Below are positions 6,916 through 7,928 of a stretch of DNA of 7,928 nucleotides, one piece after another; positions within the stretch are counted from its first letter, which is position 1; the number at the start of each line of letters is the position of its first letter. The notes beneath the pieces were generated by a model that saw only the letters and a list, made by a program, of their open reading frames with translations, was not told the DNA's origin and did not search any database. This DNA comes from Gammaproteobacteria bacterium (lineage in GTDB: Bacteria; Pseudomonadota; Gammaproteobacteria; SZUA-152). The stretch covers positions 1-7,928 of the forward strand of contig JAUWVK010000066.1 of NCBI GenBank assembly GCA_030617485.1, in the 5' to 3' direction. The position numbers and the translations under genes are program-made.

Positions 6916-7325
6916 TCGAATACTTTTCCACGTAAGGACTTTTGGCGACCATGTTTGACTTTGCTGTCGACGCGTTTTCTTTGTGAGCTGCGTGTTGGTT
7001 TGGTTGCCTTACGCTTTTTTGGCGTAAACATGGCTTTCTTTATGAATTCCTTCAGCCGTAACAGGGCATCTTCCCTGTTTTTGTCCTGGCTTCGATAGCG
7101 TTGTGATTTGATCACAATAACCCCATCGTTGCTGATGCGCTGATCCTGGCAGGCTAACAAACGCTGCTTGTACACCAAAGGCAAGCTGGATGCTTGAATA
7201 TTGAATCGAAGATGAATAGCGGTCGAAACTTTGTTGACGTTTTGACCACCAGCGCCTTGTGATCTGATGGCACTGATATCAATTTCCTTATCAGGAATAC
7301 TGATCTGATGAGAAATCTTGAGCAT
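6912..7325 (-). CDS. arfB: Alternative ribosome-rescue factor B (peptidyl-tRNA hydrolase ArfB/YaeJ)
   Basis: ArfB enters ribosomes stalled on mRNAs lacking a stop codon and hydrolyses the peptidyl-tRNA, serving as a backup to trans-translation. The 137-residue protein (E. coli 140) has the release-factor catalytic domain with the GGQ motif at 26-28 in QGAGGQNVNK, then STAIHLRF and SNDGVIVIK. A basic tail from about residue 103 ends in LRGKVFD; in the family this tail slots into the empty mRNA channel to sense the missing message. It lacks the codon-recognition domains of a true release factor, and the tail separates it from RF fragments and from mitochondrial-type homologues. The start aligns with the E. 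coli start; upstream only a weak GGAA at nine bases is seen. It is followed by yaeQ on the same strand and is divergent from the DEAD-box gene. A poor promoter candidate (GATAAT, - strand, 7413-7418) lies upstream. Confidence 0.95.
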   Translation of the reverse strand: MLKISHQISIPDKEIDISAIRSQGAGGQNVNKVSTAIHLRFNIQASSLPLVYKQRLLACQDQRISNDGVIVIKSQRYRSQDKNREDALLRLKEFIKKAMFTPKKRKATKPTRSSQRKRVDSKVKHGRQKSLRGKVFD

Positions 7326-7468
7326 AGAATGTGATTCCGGCCGTCGTTAGTGAATAAGAAACTGGTGCTTAAAAGGATAACGTTACGTACTTATTGTGCG
7401 CTTATTCTGTGAATTATCAGGTATTTGGAGCAAAATAGAAATTCTATACGAGTATAAGGACAACTCTC

Positions 7469-7497
7469 TTGTGTTTCAGTAATCGGGCACGTATAGT
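7469..7497 (+). promoter_or_regulatory. Predicted promoter of the DEAD-box helicase leader
   Basis: TTGTGT (7469-7474) and TATAGT (7492-7497; one mismatch to consensus) are separated by exactly 17 bases. The -10 lies within a small inverted repeat (GCAC/GTGC, 7487-7490 with 7496-7499). The predicted start is about 7503-7505, at the first base of a perfect 9-bp hairpin. That coincidence adds some weight, but the -35 matches only three of six positions. Confidence 0.45.
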
Positions 7498-7502
7498 GCG
7501 CG

Positions 7503-7536
7503 CTCCTCACCAAGGTGTAGTTAGAAGGGTGAGGAG
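7503..7536 (+). repeat. Perfect 9-bp inverted repeat (hairpin) at the predicted RNA 5' end
   Basis: CTCCTCACC (7503-7511) is the exact reverse complement of GGTGAGGAG (7528-7536), with a 16-base loop. CGC at 7501-7503 and GCG at 7541-7543 could add an outer helix. No T-run follows, so it is not an intrinsic terminator. A 5' stem of this kind can protect an mRNA from RNase E and RppH. Its 3' arm resembles a Shine-Dalgarno sequence, but no start codon stands at a suitable distance. Confidence 0.7.
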
Positions 7537-7566
7537 ATAAGCGTTCCTGACCTTCCCCCCGTATTT

Positions 7567-7600
7567 GATTCCCGGTTAATTGGGATTCTCGGTTATCTGG
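7567..7600 (+). repeat. Two imperfect tandem copies of a 17-bp unit
   Basis: Bases 7567-7583 (GATTCCCGGTTAATTGG) and 7584-7600 (GATTCTCGGTTATCTGG) match at 14 of 17 positions and adjoin directly. No third copy follows. The second copy supplies part of the 5' strand of the 11-pair stem that pairs with 7655-7665. Confidence 0.7.
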
Positions 7601-7796
7601 TTAGTGGCGTTTGGGATTGCAGCTGGCTCTAGCCACTTGCTCTACCCAACGAAGAACCAGGTAACGATTCCTATCGTGCATGTCAGCTGCCATTTTGGCT
7701 ATGTTTGACGCTTGCCACGAAAAAAATCCAGTACCACGTTCGACGACTAATATTAATTCTATTTATTATTAGACTGGCCATTTATGGGTGGTCTGT

Positions 7797-7800
7797 GGAG
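7797..7800 (+). promoter_or_regulatory. Ribosome binding site of the DEAD-box helicase gene
   Basis: GGAG stands five bases before the ATG at 7806, a good Shine-Dalgarno match and spacing, and it decides the start. It lies just 3' of a possible small hairpin (7776-7793) and is complementary to CTCC at 7503-7506 in the 5' hairpin. Confidence 0.7.
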
Positions 7801-7805
7801 TATTT

Positions 7806-7928
7806 ATGCTTTTTAAAGAGCTCAATTTGAGTGAAAACTTATTACGCGCTATTGATAAATGTGGCTTCAATGAAGCGACGGAAATTCAACAGCAAGCAAT
7901 TCCTGTGATACTGGATGGCCATGACTTA
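7806..7928 (+). CDS. DEAD-box ATP-dependent RNA helicase, N-terminal 41 codons (truncated by window edge)
   Basis: The visible residues hold the Q motif that reads the adenine of ATP in DEAD-box helicases: Gly20-Phe21, then TEIQQQAIP with the invariant Gln28, and the expected aromatic residue (Phe3) 17 positions before Gly20. The usual Pro of the PT-IQ signature is replaced by Ala24. The GHDL at the end leads toward the Walker A motif, which is outside the window. Such proteins unwind short RNA duplexes in ribosome assembly, mRNA decay and cold adaptation. The short N-terminus before the Q motif fits the RhlE, SrmB and DeaD groups; 41 residues cannot separate them, so no symbol is given. The start is supported by GGAG at 7797-7800. 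The long leader suggests post-transcriptional control. Confidence 0.9.
   Translation, partial: MLFKELNLSENLLRAIDKCGFNEATEIQQQAIPVILDGHDL

Larger units (their letters stand above)
7326..7805. other. 480-base divergent intergenic region between arfB and the DEAD-box helicase gene
   Basis: No protein gene is supported here. The left part (7326-7468) would hold the arfB promoter; it also contains two adjoining short palindromes at 7436-7446 and 7445-7456. The right part (7469-7805) holds a plausible + strand promoter and a structured leader for the helicase gene, described separately. A 30-codon frame from the ATG at 7680 to a TAG at 7770-7772 has no Shine-Dalgarno sequence. Confidence 0.7.
7503..7805 (+). 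promoter_or_regulatory. Long structured 5' leader of the DEAD-box RNA helicase gene, candidate cis-regulatory RNA
   Basis: About 300 untranslated bases lie between the predicted transcription start and the helicase ATG, with several base-paired elements readable by eye. There is a 9-bp hairpin at 7503-7536; a hairpin with one T-T mismatch at 7567-7588; an 11-pair stem (one G-U) joining 7592-7602 to 7655-7665; and, enclosed by it, 7603-7608 pairing with 7632-7637 and 7611-7615 pairing with 7645-7649. The last two cross and would form a pseudoknot, or be alternatives. Just before the ribosome site, GGCCA (7776-7780) can pair with TGGTC (7789-7793). Long leaders that respond to cold or to the helicase itself are known for DEAD-box genes such as deaD. 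I do not recognise this one as a known Rfam family, and I cannot exclude that it is a separate small RNA. Confidence 0.45.

Noticed and set aside
7567..7680. A tRNA or housekeeping RNA (SRP, 6S, RNase P, tmRNA) in the 3' intergenic region
   Set aside because: No T-loop consensus, cloverleaf or signature motif of these RNAs is present.
7680..7772. A 30-codon upstream frame in the helicase leader
   Set aside because: No Shine-Dalgarno sequence; the nearest AGG is 18 bases away and is buried in the 11-pair stem.
7784..7816. A 10-codon frame overlapping the helicase start
   Set aside because: No ribosome site in front of it, and the GGAG inside it serves the helicase ATG.

Overview
The window reads as a stretch of gammaproteobacterial chromosome, fairly AT-rich by eye. 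The lineage call rests on the genes: a full-length RapA (964 residues; E. coli 968), YaeQ, ArfB, a YhbQ-type GIY-YIG protein and a SPOR-domain lipoprotein are all typical of Gammaproteobacteria and align well with E. coli proteins recalled from memory. I cannot name a genus. I see no tRNA, rRNA, insertion sequence, CRISPR array or phage gene.

Layout, left to right. Bases 1-123 are the last 40 codons of an unrecognised + strand gene. Then come two + strand genes for exported proteins: a gamma-glutamyltranspeptidase that appears to be lipid-anchored (305-2050) and a lipoprotein with Sel1-like repeats and a C-terminal SPOR domain (2094-2960). Convergent to them, with a 7-base gap, is rapA on the - strand (2968-5862). 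A 177-base divergent region holding a perfect 16-bp palindrome separates rapA from a small GIY-YIG gene on the + strand (6040-6297). This gene converges on a - strand pair, arfB (7325 to 6912) followed by yaeQ (6849 to 6313). A 480-base divergent region then leads to a DEAD-box RNA helicase whose first 41 codons lie in the window (7806-7928).

How the genes fit together. The right two thirds is rich in transcription and RNA/translation quality-control functions: RapA recycles RNA polymerase, ArfB rescues stalled ribosomes, YaeQ has been linked to transcription elongation, and the last gene is an RNA helicase. Apart from arfB-yaeQ they are not in one operon, so this may be loose clustering. The left third is cell-envelope biology: glutathione/gamma-glutamyl metabolism and a peptidoglycan-binding lipoprotein.

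The protein genes belong to known families. The least explained sequence is the leader of the DEAD-box helicase (about 7503-7805). It has a plausible promoter, a perfect 9-bp hairpin at the predicted RNA 5' end, an imperfect 17-bp tandem repeat, and a long stem enclosing two helices that cross each other and could form a pseudoknot. This is the best candidate for an undescribed regulatory RNA, but that is inference from hand-drawn base pairing. Second are the palindrome on the predicted rapA transcription start and the near-identical TATAAT-to-ATG start regions of the two lipoprotein genes.
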